DNA from: Apiotrichum sp. Y4204
Taxonomy: Eukaryota > Basidiomycota > Tremellomycetes > Trichosporonales > Trichosporonaceae
Direction of reading: 5' to 3'
NCBI GenBank assembly: GCA_025531455.1
Contig: JAMYHL010000060.1
Span: forward strand, 186,001-250,000
Length of the DNA: 64,000 bases
Position 1 is the first letter of the stretch; the number at the start of each line of letters is the position of its first letter. The notes below the pieces were generated by a model. It had not been told where the DNA came from and made no database searches. It saw only the letters and a list, made by a program, of their open reading frames with translations. Below are positions 23,901-36,200 of the stretch, piece by piece. A program made the translations under genes and the position numbers.

Positions 23901-24328
23901 CTCCATCATGACACCCATGACCCCCGTCTTCGCCATCGCCTCGCTCCTCGTACGTTGCGCGCGTACACCACCCTCTATACCGCTACCCTCGCCGCGTTAG
24001 CACCCTCTTTCCTTATCTCCTCGCCAGGGATCCCCGAGATCCGAGCACGTTCCACCGATAGACACAAACACCTCACCTCCTCAACCTCCAAGTCGACCAC
24101 CTCACCTCTCCACACTCCAGCACCTCGTCAGGTTTAAATAAGCAGGGCTGCGATCGACATCTCATCCCCCACATCCCACATTCTCCCCCCGCATAGATTC
24201 CCTCTCACACCATCTACTGTCTCTTACAAGTCAAGACAACACATCGCCACACTCTTTTAACTGGCCATTGATAGACTCGGAATCACTACCTTTACTGTCT
24301 TTTACACAACACTTTACATTCATTCACA
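20953..24328. promoter_or_regulatory. Divergent intergenic region, HAD phosphatase / GPD1
   Basis: 3.4 kb carrying both promoters. The right end (24140-24328) is a CT-rich leader leading to the GPD1 start. An AT-rich patch sits at 22190-22250. AGGGG pentamers resembling stress-response elements occur, but about as often as this base composition predicts. No coding region is supported. Confidence 0.5.
24133..24140 (+). promoter_or_regulatory. TATA-like element of GPD1
   Basis: TTTAAATA lies about 190 bp upstream of the GPD1 ATG and just before the CT-rich leader, a normal place for a fungal TATA box. Position and sequence only; no start-site data. Confidence 0.45.
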
Positions 24329-25820
24329 ATGTCGCGCGCTTCTACCGCCCCTTCTTCTCCCGTTCTCCACGCCATGTTCGAGGAGGTCACCATTGAGTCC
24401 GGTGTCACTACGCCTGGTGAGTAACTTGTCTTGCTGCTATCGAAAGTTTGTTCAGAACTTTCCAAGTTCTTCGGCGCAGCCCGGAGTTGGTCCACGTTAC
24501 CCACACGTGGATTTGCCACTTCACGGCGCGCAGGCGCGTACGGCGCCTAGCAGCATCCACTCCACCTATGACGTTCTGTACTGACTTCAGACCGTTCCGG
24601 ATCCCCCCTCCAGGCTCTTCCCCCATCACCGCTCGCCGACGGCCGCCACCGCATCGCAGTGATCGGCTCCGGTAGCTGGGGAACTGCTCTTGCGAAGATT
24701 GCCGCCGAGAACGCCCTCCGCCGCCCAGAGGACTTCCATCAGGAGGTCCGCATGTGGGTCCGCGAGAAGATTGTGAGTTTTTGATTTGTGGCACTTGCAT
24801 CATGCATTGCGGCGATCGAGATTAGATCACTGGATCATAATCAAGATCGCCTAATCATGGCGCCGATCCACGTGCTACGAAGCCTGACCTTTGAACCCAT
24901 CTAACGCCTCGCAGGTCCACGGCAAGAAGCTCACTGAGGTGATCAACTCTACGCACATGAACGACCGGTATCTTCCCGATGTTCAGCTCCCGAAGAACCT
25001 AGTTGCCACCCCTCGCCTGTGTGACGTCGTCAAGGACGCGACCCTGATTATCTTCGTCACCCCGCATCAGTTCCTGCACGCCGCCATCGCCGAGCTCAAA
25101 CGCGTCCCTGGCACCATCCACCCTGGCGCTCGCATCGTTTCGGCCATCAAGGGTGTCGACGTCCACGGCGACAAGATCACCACCTTTGCGTCTCTCATCG
25201 AGAGCGAGCTCGGCGTTCCCTGCTCTGCTCTCTCGGGCGCCAACGTCGCCCTTGAGGTTGCCGTCGGCCAGTTCTGCGAGACCACTATCGGCTGCCCGAA
25301 TGCCGACGAGGCTGCTCTCTGGCACGCGGTCTTTGACTCGCCTTCGTTCCGCGTCTCGACCGTCGAGGACGTCAACGGTGTCTCCCTCTCGGGTGCGCTC
25401 AAGAACGTCGTCGCTCTCGCCGCCGGCATGATTGACGGTCTCCGTCTCGGCGGCAACACCAAGGCTGCCATCCTCCGTATCGGCCTTGCCGAGATGACCG
25501 AGTTCACCCTCGCGTACTTCCCCGGCGTGAAGCGTCACACCTTCTCGAACGAGTCTGCCGGCTTCGCCGACCTCATCACCAGCGCGTACGGCGGCCGCAA
25601 CTCCAAGGTCGCGTGCGAGTTTGTCAAGTCTGGCAAGACGTTCGAGCACCTCGAGACCCTCATGCTCAAGGGCCAGAAGCTCCAGGGAACCGCCACCGCC
25701 GAGGAGGTGCACAACTTCCTCGAGGCGCGCGGCGCCGTCGACCGCTTCCCGCTCTTCGACAAGGTGTACAAGATTGCGTTCGAGGGCCTCCCTCCCACCG
25801 AGCTCGTCAAGGGTCTCTAA
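24329..25820 (+). CDS. GPD1: NAD-dependent glycerol-3-phosphate dehydrogenase
   Basis: Reduces dihydroxyacetone phosphate to glycerol 3-phosphate with NADH in the cytosol, feeding glycerol (osmolyte) and glycerolipid synthesis. Three exons (24329-24416, 24591-24772, 24915-25820) total 1,176 nt, 391 aa, a normal length for the family. The Rossmann motif is IAVIGSGSWGTALAK; KGVD and VALEVA follow in the NAD domain; the C-terminal domain has the catalytic lysine in SGALKNVVALAAG and the phosphate-binding GGNTKAAILRIGL. A 45-residue Ser/Pro-rich N-terminal extension precedes the Rossmann fold, as in yeast Gpd1, but no clear peroxisomal PTS2 is seen. The two introns (174 and 142 nt) are much longer than most in this window. 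Exon 2 uses the acceptor CTTCAG at 24590; the nearer-looking CTCCAG breaks the frame. Confidence 0.96.
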
Positions 25821-26882
25821 GACTCCAACGACGGCCGGGTTCGCGAGCTTGGACTATGTGTCATTCCGTGTAGTATAGTAACCGCATCAACCTCACTCCA
25901 CGCCACATCCACCCTCTCATTTCAACTTCCATTTTCCTCTCATCTCATTTCATTCACTTCATAGCACGTCCACTCCCTTCTACCTCCACCCCATACCGTT
26001 GTAGCCATAGTCATATTCTTACATGGCGGCAGTCTGCAGGCACAGATTGCCGTGGATGAAAATAGAACGAATAGATTGCATTGCAAACTCCCGAGCAGCT
26101 GCACTTTGATTCTTTGAGCAGACGTTGGTATCGCGACGACGCGGCGAGGCGTGGTCAGACGCGTGGTTCGACGCGTGGCTCTGCGTAGTTCGGCGCGTGG
26201 ACACGTCAGAAGGCGATAGTGCGCGATCGGATTGTCATCACGAGTGCATAATGCGCAGGTTATTGCTCATAAGGCAATATTGCAAGTCATTAGTGACATT
26301 CTGCACGTGGACGGACACGCAGCGCGCAGCGCCATTCATGGTCCACGAGCACTTTCGGTCCGCGGAGATGGCGAAGGACCCTCCTCAATTCTCACGCAGA
26401 TCACTGCGCACCGCATGCATCTCCGCGTATGCGTTACCCGACTACCACCTCGGACCCCCTTTTCATCCTATCCACCGGCGCTCCACGCCGGGCACGCCGC
26501 TCGTTGCATTTTGCGCGATTGGGGTTGCGCCACATCGGACCTCGGTACCTCGGATCCTCAGATCTGCGTAGCTGCGTCTGCTTCTGCAATTCTGCGCCAC
26601 ACTCCGCGTCAATTCGTCGATATTCGTCGACCCGCGGGGGCCGACCACGCGACGAGCGATCAACATGCGGGTATACGGAAGTAGCCCGCACGAGGTGCGC
26701 ACGAGATCCACGCCATCTCGCAGCTCCACAAATTATCACGTGACCTCTCCTGTTTCACCAGAAGATGGGCTGCAGATTTCTGAAATTGTTTGCGACCTCC
26801 ACCAGGCGAGGCAGCTGACCATCGAGATATCGCGGACCACTACTTCGTTCCCATCTACCCCATCTTCCACACCACAGCCAAA
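25821..26882. other. Intergenic region, GPD1 3' end to NOP9 5' end
   Basis: 1.06 kb. The left part, with CT-rich sequence at 25890-25990, is probably the GPD1 3' untranslated region; the right part is the NOP9 promoter. Short frames only. Confidence 0.5.
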
Positions 26883-29511
26883 ATGCCCCGCGAGCACATC
26901 CGAAAGCGCGGAAAGCGGAAGCCCAAGGCGGAGGAGTACCACGGCGACTTTACTGCTCCGGCGCCTGCACCGGCTGCCGAGCCAGCGCCGGAAGTGGAGG
27001 CTCACGATGAAGAGAGCGGGCCGGGCGCGGCCGCGGGGATGCATCCCTCGCGCTTGGCGTTCCTCAAGACCGGGGTGCGTCCGCCGCCGCCACCTGTGCA
27101 GACTGAGGAAGGAGCGGGCGAGGGCGAGGGTGAGGGAGAGGGAGAAGAGGGATCAGCGAACTGGACGCGCCTCGACCGTACCGACTCCGAGTTCCCGTTC
27201 GGCGTGCTCGACCCGGACGTCAAGGCGTATTTCCGTAATGTGGAGGAGCAGATCAAGGACTGGGAGGGGACCGAGGTCAGCGGTGGCGGGGAGGAGCGGG
27301 AAGGTGAGTGATACAGGAGAGGGATGGCGCCTTGGATCGGCGCCTGTGTCTCTTGTTGCTCCAGGGATATCACTAACCTCAGACCGCCAAATCTTCCTCA
27401 CGTCCGTGCTCTCCGAGCTGCGCGGACACGAGCTGCAGGTCGCCACCGACCCTGAGACTTCGGTCGTGTTTGAGCGCCTGTTGCCGTCGCTGAATGACTG
27501 GGGACGGCGTGTAGTCGGCGACGCGGTTGGCGACAGCTGGCAGACTCTCGTGCGCCACCGCTTCGGAAGCCATGTCGCCCAGACTTGGCTCACCCTCGCG
27601 GCTGGAACGCTTGACAGGGAGGTAAGTTGAAACTGGGCATGGCTTTGGATGCACTCCTAGGAGATGTCGCTGACCGCAGTCCCGCGGAGTCTACCCGCCC
27701 CAGCACGTCGAGCAGGCCGAGAAGGGCGCTGACGAGGGCACCCTGCCGACGATGACCGAGCTCGTGATCGCCATTGTCAACCAAATCCTCCCGACACTCC
27801 CATCTCTCCTCGTCTCCCCGCACGCCTCTCCGGTCATCCGCCTTCTTCTTCTCATCCTCACCCCGAACCGCGCACTTCCATCGCTCGACTCGGCGCAGGG
27901 CGGGTCCGACCTCGTCCGCTCCAAGCGCTCGGGCAAGTTCCGCAAGGGCCAGAACGTGCAGGGCAAGTCGATTCTTGGCGAGGACGACAAAGCGCCGACC
28001 AAGCGCGCTGTGCCGTTCGAGGTCGTCGCGCTGCGCGAGGTGATCCGCAGGGAGGCGTGCGAAAAGCTTACCGCTGTCGAGTGGCAGGGCATGGGCGTCG
28101 ACAAGGTCGGAAGTGCGGCCGTGCAGCTCCTGCTTGAGGTCGAGGTTGAGGACGGCGAGGCTGAGAAGGACGGAAGCCTGTTGGATACCATCACAGAGGG
28201 GCTTGTCACACAGCTCAGTACGTATTCTGCCGCGATTCAGCTGACACCAGACTCGGGCTCGGACGAGAAACCCAAGCCGCAACCCTACCTCTCCGGCATC
28301 CTCGTCTCTCCAACGGGTACGCGTCTTCTCGAGGCGCTCCTGAAACTGTCTCCGCCGCGGGTATTCGAGGCGCTGTGGAAGACGTACTTTGTCGGCAAGA
28401 TCGGCAAGTGGGCGGGACACCCGTACGCGAACTTTGTCGTCGCTGCGGGCATCTCGCGGCTGGACGGCAAGCAGGTGCGGAGCGCGATCAAGGAGATTAA
28501 GGCGGTCAGCGGCGGGAAGGGTCTGGTGAAGATGGCGCGCACGTCCGTGCTGCAGGCGATGGCGGACCATGCGGCGGGACAGAGCGGCAAGACGCAGAGC
28601 GCAGTGATGGACCTTGTGACTTCCGCGCTGGACTTCGGCGAGAACACCACCGCCTTTGTTCCCGCCCTGATGGCGCTCAAGACCTTCCCGTTCTACGAGG
28701 CGCTGCGCACCGGCGCGGACCTCCCAGACGACGAGGAGGTGCCCCCCGCCGCGGTCGACAACACCGCCGAGGCACAAGCGCAGGCCGCCGCACGCCGCAG
28801 CGCGTGGGAAAACCGCCGCACCGCCCAGCCAAGGGGCAAGCTCGACCCCAACATGCAGGGATGCCTACTTCTCCAGGCCCTGGTCGCCCTGCCCGAGGCC
28901 AACACTGTCGTTCTCGAGAGGTGAGTATCGAGATCTCTGCGGAATTTCTGCTTGTGGAATTCATTCTGACCTGCAGCCTTCTCGCCCAGCCAAAGGAGAC
29001 TCTGCTGGCATATGCGAGCTCGCCGATCGCCTCTCACCTCCTCGACAAGGTACTCACGTCCCCTGCCGTGCCGGCAAAGTACCGGCGCAAGCTCCTCCTC
29101 GCCTTTGTGGGGGAGTACCACACGCTCGCGTCCGACCGTCTCGGCTCCCGCGTGGCCGACACTCTGTGGGCCGCCGCAGACGGGTTCATGAAGGAGAAGA
29201 TTGCGCGCAGCCTCATCCCGCACGCGACCGCCTTGGGTAACAACATGTACGGGCGTTTCGTGGTGCGCAAGATGGACCTGCACCTTCTCCAGCGGCGGCC
29301 GGACGAGTGGCGCGCGGCCCTCATTGGTGTCAAGCACCACTTTGCGCACCAGACCGAGGGCCAGGGGATAGCAGCTGCTCCTCCCGCTCCCACGGCGGAG
29401 GAAGACGAGGCGGCGCGTAAGGAGCGGAAGAGGCTGCGCAAGGAGAAGAAACGCGAGCGCGATGCCATCGACGACGTGTTTGCCGAGGCGAAGAAGAGCA
29501 AACTTGCGTAA
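26883..29511 (+). CDS. NOP9: Nop9, Pumilio-like nucleolar ribosome biogenesis factor
   Basis: Nop9 binds pre-rRNA with Pumilio-type repeats in the nucleolus and is needed for 18S rRNA maturation. Four exons (26883-27303, 27383-27621, 27680-28920, 28977-29511) total 2,436 nt, 811 aa. The N-terminus is basic (PREHIRKRGKRKPK), then an acidic EGEGEGEGEE run near residue 85. The alpha-helical repeats begin near residue 115 (PDVKAYFRNVEEQIKDW) and continue to about 760, with Puf-like repeat cores such as LVRHRFGSHVAQTWL, VSPTGTRLLEALLKL, HPYANFVVAAGISRL, LASDRLGSRVADTLW and NNMYGRFVVRKMDL. The tail is a basic nuclear/nucleolar signal-like stretch (RKERKRLRKEKKRER). The ATG at 26883 is chosen because the family starts with this basic block; the frame extends further upstream without coding signal. 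The order and spacing of repeats match fungal Nop9 rather than Puf6. Confidence 0.93.
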
Positions 29512-29944
29512 GGACAGCATTTGGTACAGTATTCTTTCATAGAGGGGCATGTCATACCCATTGGACACATACATATAAACTGCAAGCGCTCGTTCGTATC
29601 ACTTTCTCGTCGAAGTCCTCCAGTGCAGACCCTGAGCCTCGTCACTTCCCTTAGCAACCCCAATGCGGTCAGGAGAAATGGTGTATGCATGGTACAACAA
29701 TCTAGCGTCTACGCTCTATGCCCGCCAGTATTCTGGACGGGGGCGGTACACTGGTGCGACGCCGCCGCGCGCAGGAATATGTTTATCGCGTGGTGTGGGG
29801 GCGCTTGACGGCCGAGCCATCGCACGCTGGCCCATGGGGTGGTATTGCGGTCGGGAGGTGTAGCACCCCCTCGATCTCGTCTATCGCCGGGCTCTCTCTC
29901 TGCTCCGTACCACTCCCGTTCGCCCTTCCTTCCTCTCTTCATCC
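29512..29944. other. Convergent 3' intergenic region, NOP9 / TIM22
   Basis: 433 bp between facing stop codons; it holds both 3' untranslated regions. No gene or defined terminator seen. Confidence 0.5.
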
Positions 29945-30724
29945 TTACTCGTCATCGGCAGGCGGCTTGCGCATGTACCAGTCGATAGCGCCCGAGAAAC
30001 CGGCGAAACCCATGCCACCCCAGAAGGCAGCGACGGGGCCGGCGTTCTTCGCGAGGATGACGCCAGAGACGAAGCCGGCAGAAAGGCCGTTCCAGATATC
30101 GTTCTTGGCGCGGTACTGTTGTCAGTGTGGATGAACATAAAACGACGAGCGTGAAGAGCTGAGAAGGGAGACAGGTGCCATAGACGGCAACATGGAGCAG
30201 TTGATTACATGGAAGGCCAACTGCTCATGTCGTTGCCGCCTTCCTTCCCCTATCTCCTTCTCCGCACCCCAGATGATCATACTCACACCTTCAATGCAGC
30301 ACTCGACACCCGAGTAGAGCGCACCGACTTTTGCGAAACCCTTTCCGCTCGACCACATGTTGCGTCCGAGCTCCTTCATCATGAACACCGCCTGGGCCTT
30401 TGTGCCCGTAAGCTTCTGCGATGCGCGCGCCAGCGGGTCCTCGTACGCAAACGTCGCGGACATCATCGCGACAAATCCACCAAGACCGAAACCTGGATGT
30501 CAGTGCAGTTCGAGCATACACTCTTCTCCCTTCGCGACTCAGAACTCACCCATACCACCGGCCATGAGGACCTTGGTGGGGCAGTAGAACATAAAGTCGC
30601 CACCGATCTTCTGCCACTTGAGCATCTGCTTCATCTGCTCCTTCTCCTCGTCCGTGAAGCTCGCGAGCTGCGGCTCGGTGCCGGGGAGGTAGATGGGTGC
30701 AAGGCCCGGGGGTTGGGTGGCCAT
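29945..30724 (-). CDS. TIM22: Mitochondrial inner-membrane import channel subunit Tim22
   Basis: Core of the TIM22 complex, which inserts multispanning carrier proteins into the mitochondrial inner membrane. Three exons (30550-30724, 30287-30492, 29945-30115) total 552 nt, 183 aa, the usual length. The Tim17/Tim22/Tim23 family domain covers about residues 55-175: glycine-rich membrane segments [20 protein letters not shown], a loop with [20 protein letters not shown], then [20 protein letters not shown] and the final span [20 protein letters not shown]. The paired cysteines in this family are conserved (CPT near 49, GVECCIEG near 123). No cleavable presequence, as expected. The donor GTGAGTATG at 30286 is chosen over the GTGTGAG two bases before because only it keeps the frame to YRAKND. 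Convergent with NOP9, divergent from SCT1. Confidence 0.95.
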
Positions 30725-32275
30725 CGTGGAGGTTTGGGGTGTGGGGTCGGAGTGTGGAAGGGGTATGACGGGAGACAGGGCCTGTCGAGGAGGGCAGTGG
30801 GTATGGGTGGCGCGGAGTGTTGTTGATGAGAGATAAGTGATAACACCAACCACCAGCAATCGCACCGCAAAAGTGACACTCCCACCACTGCCCATCCAAG
30901 TCTCAGTCACTTTTTTTTCCCGACTTTCTTCGACAGCGGCGGCGGCCCCGCACTGGGGCAGAGATCGGCTATTCTCGGTCCTCAAAATTGTTACAGGTTA
31001 TGTAACACACAACTTGAGTCTCAAATCACGTGATTTTCCACCGCAGATCTCTGGCCCCCAAGAGTACAGTACAAGAGCTAGAAGAGTGAGCCTGCTTAAA
31101 GTGCTCATTAGCGGTTCGTTGTTGCAGAACCTTATCAAGTGCATTACAGTATTACAGCTGACCACCTTATTTCATAATTTAGACGAGATTAACATTTCAG
31201 CAGACCTTGTCATCCTTTTGCGTTGGGGCACACACAGCCGGCCGGTCGGGGGCGTTAGTGCGAGTGACCACAACACCAGATGCATTCCGTCTGTCTGTGG
31301 CTTCACAGCTGTCGGCCCCCCACAAACAAACCTCTGGCCTCTGTGCACTATATGCTACTACTGTGTTGCATGTGTTGATAGTTATCATCAAGCACGTTGC
31401 GAACCAAAATACAAGCTTTCGGCTACGGCTACCACACCACTGCCCGGCCGGTCTTTGAGTCCCATTCGCTGGCCCCAGGCTCCGGCAGCTTGTCTGGTGC
31501 GGGGAGGTTGCGAGGTTACGTTAACACGCAGATCTTTCGCCGCCCCTTGCTCTGTCCATCTGCGGGTGCACACAATAGCCAGCCCGCGAGGCGTCAGAAC
31601 CCGTCGCGGTAGTCTGAATTGGGTTGCTTTTGTTGCGTGGAGAGAGACTTGGGATATCGGCACGCACGGCTATAACCAGCTCCTTTTTTTTTTGTTGCAG
31701 ACGCGCCTAGCTTGGCTCGCCAAACGACCCGCCCTGCCGCTCTGAATTGCCGGTAAATCACAGCCAGGCCAGCTAGGCCAGAGCAACAATACCCTGCACG
31801 CGGAACCCGCAACCGCAGGAGCTGCAGAGCTTGAAGAGAGAAAAGTAGCAGCCGCCGGGCCAATCGGTACAGTCATTCCGACCACGCCGGCGAAAAGAAC
31901 GCCTCCTCTGTCATTTACCAGCACCAGGTTACGATCGTCGGTCTCGTTGTCACTTTGGCCCCAGGTTTCAATCAGGTGGGGAAAGTTCCATATTTCTCAC
32001 AAGCACCAGATTCCCACACATCCATCTCTCCTCATCTCTCTCCCTCCCCCATCCTCATCCTCCCGCCCATTCTCTTCCTCGCCCCTCTCGGTCCCTCGCC
32101 CACTCGACCATCCTCGTTCCCATTTATCACATCTCCGACACTGCATCGCAGTTCTTGTCCAATATACGCCGCTCGCCGTAACTTATCGGCTTGAGCCCAT
32201 CTCCAGGACCCTCCTCTTACTCTTCGTTCACCGACGGCGCGCGCAGCTCTTCTGAAATTTATTGGTCCTCCTCCC
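30725..32275. promoter_or_regulatory. Divergent intergenic region, TIM22 / SCT1
   Basis: 1.55 kb carrying both promoters. A T-run sits near 31684-31694. The right part (32020-32200) is a CT-rich SCT1 leader. Small plus and minus frames here lack family similarity. Confidence 0.5.
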
Positions 32276-34913
32276 ATGACGACCCTGCCCAAGATGGCTG
32301 CAGGCTTTGCCTGTGAGTAAAGATTGCTGGCCCCAGGTAGTGCCCAACAGGCTAGTTGAAGCCAACTTGCGCGGCCCGTCGCTCTCCTGTTGTCGCGGAC
32401 TGTCGCTCACTCCCCAGTCGATCTGCTCATTCTATTCTGGAAGGTCGCGGTTCTGAACATCTTCTTCCGCGAGATTCGGTGAGTGCATGCGTCCCCAGGT
32501 GGTAGCTCCGTTGCTGATCGCGTCATCAACAGCCCGCGTGGCGCCTGGAACATCCCAAAGAAAGGCCCCGTCCTCTTCATCTGTGCCCCTCATGCGAATC
32601 AATTCCTGGATCCCCTCCTCCTCTTCACCGAGGTGAGGAAGGAGGCCGGCCGTCGTACCTCGATCCTTACGGCCGCAAAGGTGAGTGCGAACGGCTCACG
32701 TCCAGTCGTGATATTCTAACCGACCGTAGTCTATGGACCGCAAGTTTATCGGCTTTATTGCACGTCTCTTCAACTCCAGTGAGTCTCGGCAAATTGATTG
32801 CCCCGCGGCATGATTGTCTCTGGACATCACTAACTTCCAGTCCCCGTATCGCGCGCTGCCGACTACGCCAAGACTGGCGCTGGCCGTGTCGTTCTTTCTG
32901 ATGACGACCCGCTCGTCGTTCGCGGCATTGATTCCAAGTTCACGACACAGTTCAAGCCCCGCAGCCAGATTGTGCTTCCCAAGTCTGCTGGATACGCGTC
33001 GGCTGTCGTTGCCGAGGTTGTCAGCGACACGGAACTCAAGCTCAAGTCCCAGTTCACTGTTCCCTCCAAGGACGGCAACAGCAATGTCAAGGCTACGGGA
33101 CGTGTCCGCGCCGAGATGCTCTCAGAGCACGGTCTCCAGTACAAGGCCCTTCCCCACGTCGACCAGGACGAAACGTACGGCGCCGTCTTCGAGGCGCTTA
33201 ACAACGGCGGCGCAATTGGCATCTTCCCGGAGGGCGGTTCGCACGACCGCACCGACTTCCTTCCTCTCAAGGCCGGTTTCTCGATAATGGCGCTCGGTGC
33301 CATGGCAGCTAACCCGGACCTTGACGTCAAGCTCGTCCCCGTCGGTCTTTCCTACTTCCACGCTCACAAGTTCCGCTCTCGTGCCGTTGTCGAGTTTGGT
33401 GCTCCGATTTCTGTCAGCCCCGACCTCGTGCAAATGTACAAGGAGGGTGGCCCCAAGAAGCGCGAGGCGTGTGGCAAGCTTCTGGAAGCCGTCCATGAGG
33501 CGCTCCGCGCGGTGACTCTTCGTGCCCCGGACTGGGAGACCCTCCAGGTGAGCTAATCCTTACGCATGTTAGCTGACACACCAGGTTGTCCAGGCCGCCC
33601 GCCGTCTTTACCGTACCCCCGGCCAGCACCTCACGATTGGCCAGACCGTTCAGCTCAGCAAGTACTTTATGGAGGGCTACCTCAAGTACAAGGACGAGCC
33701 CCGCGTCATCGATCTTCGTCAGCGTGTCCTCAAGTACAACCGTGAACTGCGTGACATGGGCATTGCCGACCACCAGGTGGAGCGCGCGTCGAACCGCAGC
33801 ATCCACTCTCTCGTTCTCATACTCTACCGCATAGGTCTTCTGCTGTGGTGGGGCATGCTCTCGCTTCCGGGCACCATCCTCCACGCGCCTGTTTTCATTC
33901 TTGCCAAGATTATCTCTCACCAGAAGGCCAAGGAGGCCCTTGCCGCGTCGACTGTCAAGGTCCAGGGCCGTGATGTGCTCGCCACCTGGAAGGTCCTTGT
34001 CTCGCTGGCCGTGACTCCTCTCCTGTACCTCATCTACTCTCTTACCACCACGATTATTGCCTACCACTACGATCTCGCCCCCAAGTGGCGTCACTGGATG
34101 CCGGTTGTGGTGTTCTGCGCGCTTCCAGGCCTCGGCTACGCCGCCCTCAAGTTTGGTGAGGCTGGCGTCGACGTCTTCAAGTGAGTCTTCCCTCCCATGA
34201 CACCATCTAACCTCAGGTCGCTGCGTCCTCTGTTCCTCTCGCTTGTCCCCGGAAACCAGCGTGAGATCGAGAAGCTCCGCGATCAGCGTGAGCAGATTGC
34301 GAACGAGATCAGCGAGCTTGTGGCCGAGTTCGGCCCCAAGATGTACGAGAACTTCTACGACTCGCGCTTGATGCCCCAGGCAACGAGCCCGCGCACGTCG
34401 ACGCACACTCCCGACTCTTCTGTCTTCTCCCACCCGGTCGCCTGGTTGGACAACCGCATCTTTGGTGAGTGGAGGGATGCAGTGTGGTGCATTCGCGGAC
34501 ATTAGAACTGACCCTCAGGCTGGAGCCGCCGCGGATCTGCTGCGCAGGCGTGGAAGGCGGACGACAAGTTCCGCTCGCCCCGTTCTGAGCCGTCGACTGC
34601 TCCGGGCAGCCCTTACGAGTCGGACGAGGAGATGGAGGTGGACGTCGACTACGACGATGTCCTTGCTGTTGTCGACACGCGTCGCGGTGGGCACGCAACT
34701 CCTCGCAAGCGCGCGGGCCGTTCGTACAACGACCTCACCAACCTCCGTGGACAGACCCAGACGAGCCCCGAGGTTGTGCTCAAGAACCCGTTTGAGGAGA
34801 AGGGTCCCGAGCTTGACACTGATGCCCCGGATGAGGGTCTCCACCACCGCAAGCCGTATGGTGCGAACGGCAACGGCCCCGTCGGCGCCCTGGGCCTGGA
34901 CAAGGGCGAGTAA
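32276..34913 (+). CDS. SCT1: Glycerol-3-phosphate/dihydroxyacetone-phosphate acyltransferase
   Basis: ER-membrane sn-1 acyltransferase of the yeast Sct1/Gpt2 family, making lysophosphatidic acid from glycerol 3-phosphate (or the DHAP analogue), the first step of phospholipid and triacylglycerol synthesis. Eight exons (32276-32312, 32418-32478, 32533-32680, 32730-32778, 32841-33547, 33585-34180, 34217-34464, 34519-34913) total 2,241 nt, 746 aa, matching yeast length. Motif I is APHANQFLDPLLL near residue 55, with the catalytic His and Asp; motif III is IGIFPEGGSHDRTDFLPLK near 228; motif IV is KLVPVGLSYFH. Hydrophobic membrane segments follow near 405-430 and as a pair near 475-525. The C-terminal third is cytosolic-like, with SP/TP sites and an acidic patch (YESDEEMEVDVDYDD), consistent with the phosphoregulated tail of Gpt2. 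One gene appears to stand for both SCT1 and GPT2; which name fits is arbitrary. Confidence 0.94.
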
Positions 34914-36200
34914 TATAGTAGTAGTCGGCTGGCTCGGCGAATGCGGGAAATTTTCAAGAACCAGTATCGTCAGTGGCATTGCATTGCTTAGTTTGTTTCT
35001 GTCGTTCCGATTATGCAGCACTAGAACATTTGGCTGGACAACGGATGAGGTATCGGATCACCCTGCGCACACATAACAGACTACTTCTACAAAATTCCCA
35101 ACCGGGGCGGTAGCGAACTGGGTATGGTTTCCATATCTACCAGAATTGATCACGCACGGATCGATTCCGGCTCAGAACGCGAATCCCCACAATTTGGCCG
35201 AAAGCCCAGCACCATAAGAGGCAGCGCGATTGTGCAACAAAGACAAACAGGGGCATTAGTAGATAGAAAACAACTTGACAGACACCAGTCAATACAAAGA
35301 TCCAGCAGACTCCGAAAAGATCGAGGCGAGCCAAATCTTTTTGGATTAGAGATCACCCTGCCGAGAGGAGCGATCCTGTACACTACTGTACAAAGGGGAG
35401 GCCAGCCGATGAGACTGACGACGCTGTCGAGCGCCGATCCCAACGTTGATCATTGATCCCCGGGTGTCGTCGATCAACTGATCAGCTGGCTGTGCCTCTG
35501 TCGATCCTGTCGCAGCTGCGGATCTGCCCTGGGCCAATCGCGCCCCTCGAAGAAGCGCGTTTCGAAGCACATGAACACGCGTGGACACGCTGTGCAGTGG
35601 CGCATGCTGTGCTGCGGATGTCAAAGATAGCGTCCGTGCCTGGCACGAGCGTTTGTGACACGAGCGTTTGTGCTCACAGTTGAGCGCAACAACATCACCG
35701 GCGATGCAGATCAGAGGGATGAGATCAGAACGGCGTGCACAGCACGCGTTTCAAACTGTAAATGATGTCATTGCGGTGGAGGCATTTATCCGCAGTAACT
35801 CCAGGAAAAACCACCCACCATACAGTCATTTTTCTCGGCACCACCCGGCACCACAGCTGTGGTGATGATGCCAAGAAAATCATCCTAATCTCCTGATATC
35901 GCTCGGCACCGTCGGCACAGGCCTCCTCGGGCGGTGTGTCGGAGCATTCACGCTGTGACATGTGCACAGCATGATGGTTCTGAAAGTCTCCGAGGTCGGA
36001 TGTAAACTGTGGTGCTCCGAGTTGATGATGATATAAGAATGGAAGGTTGCAGAAGGGCTCAACCAACAAGTCACCAACACCTCTCCGACAACTCAGACAA
36101 CTCGGACAACTCTACACAATCCGCACGAGCTCCAACTCCAATCGAGCCTCACCCAGAACATCACCAACCACAACCTCACACCTTCACCAACACAATCATC
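34914..36200. other. Intergenic region, SCT1 to secreted-protein gene
   Basis: 1.29 kb. The left part holds the SCT1 3' untranslated region; GATCGATCAAC/TGATCAGC-type short palindromes cluster near 35445-35490. The right part is the promoter of the next gene. No coding region supported. Confidence 0.5.
36032..36037 (+). promoter_or_regulatory. TATA box of the secreted-protein gene
   Basis: TATAAG about 170 bp upstream of the ATG at 36201, followed by a CA-rich leader full of ACAACTC repeats. Assigned from sequence and position only. Confidence 0.5.

Noticed and set aside
20953..24328. Cluster of AGGGG stress-response elements between the phosphatase and GPD1
   Set aside because: I counted roughly nine or ten in 3.4 kb, which is about the number expected by chance at this base composition.
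27590..28777. 395-codon minus-strand frame and another of 293 codons at 28693-29574
   Set aside because: Antisense of NOP9 exons; no motif of their own.
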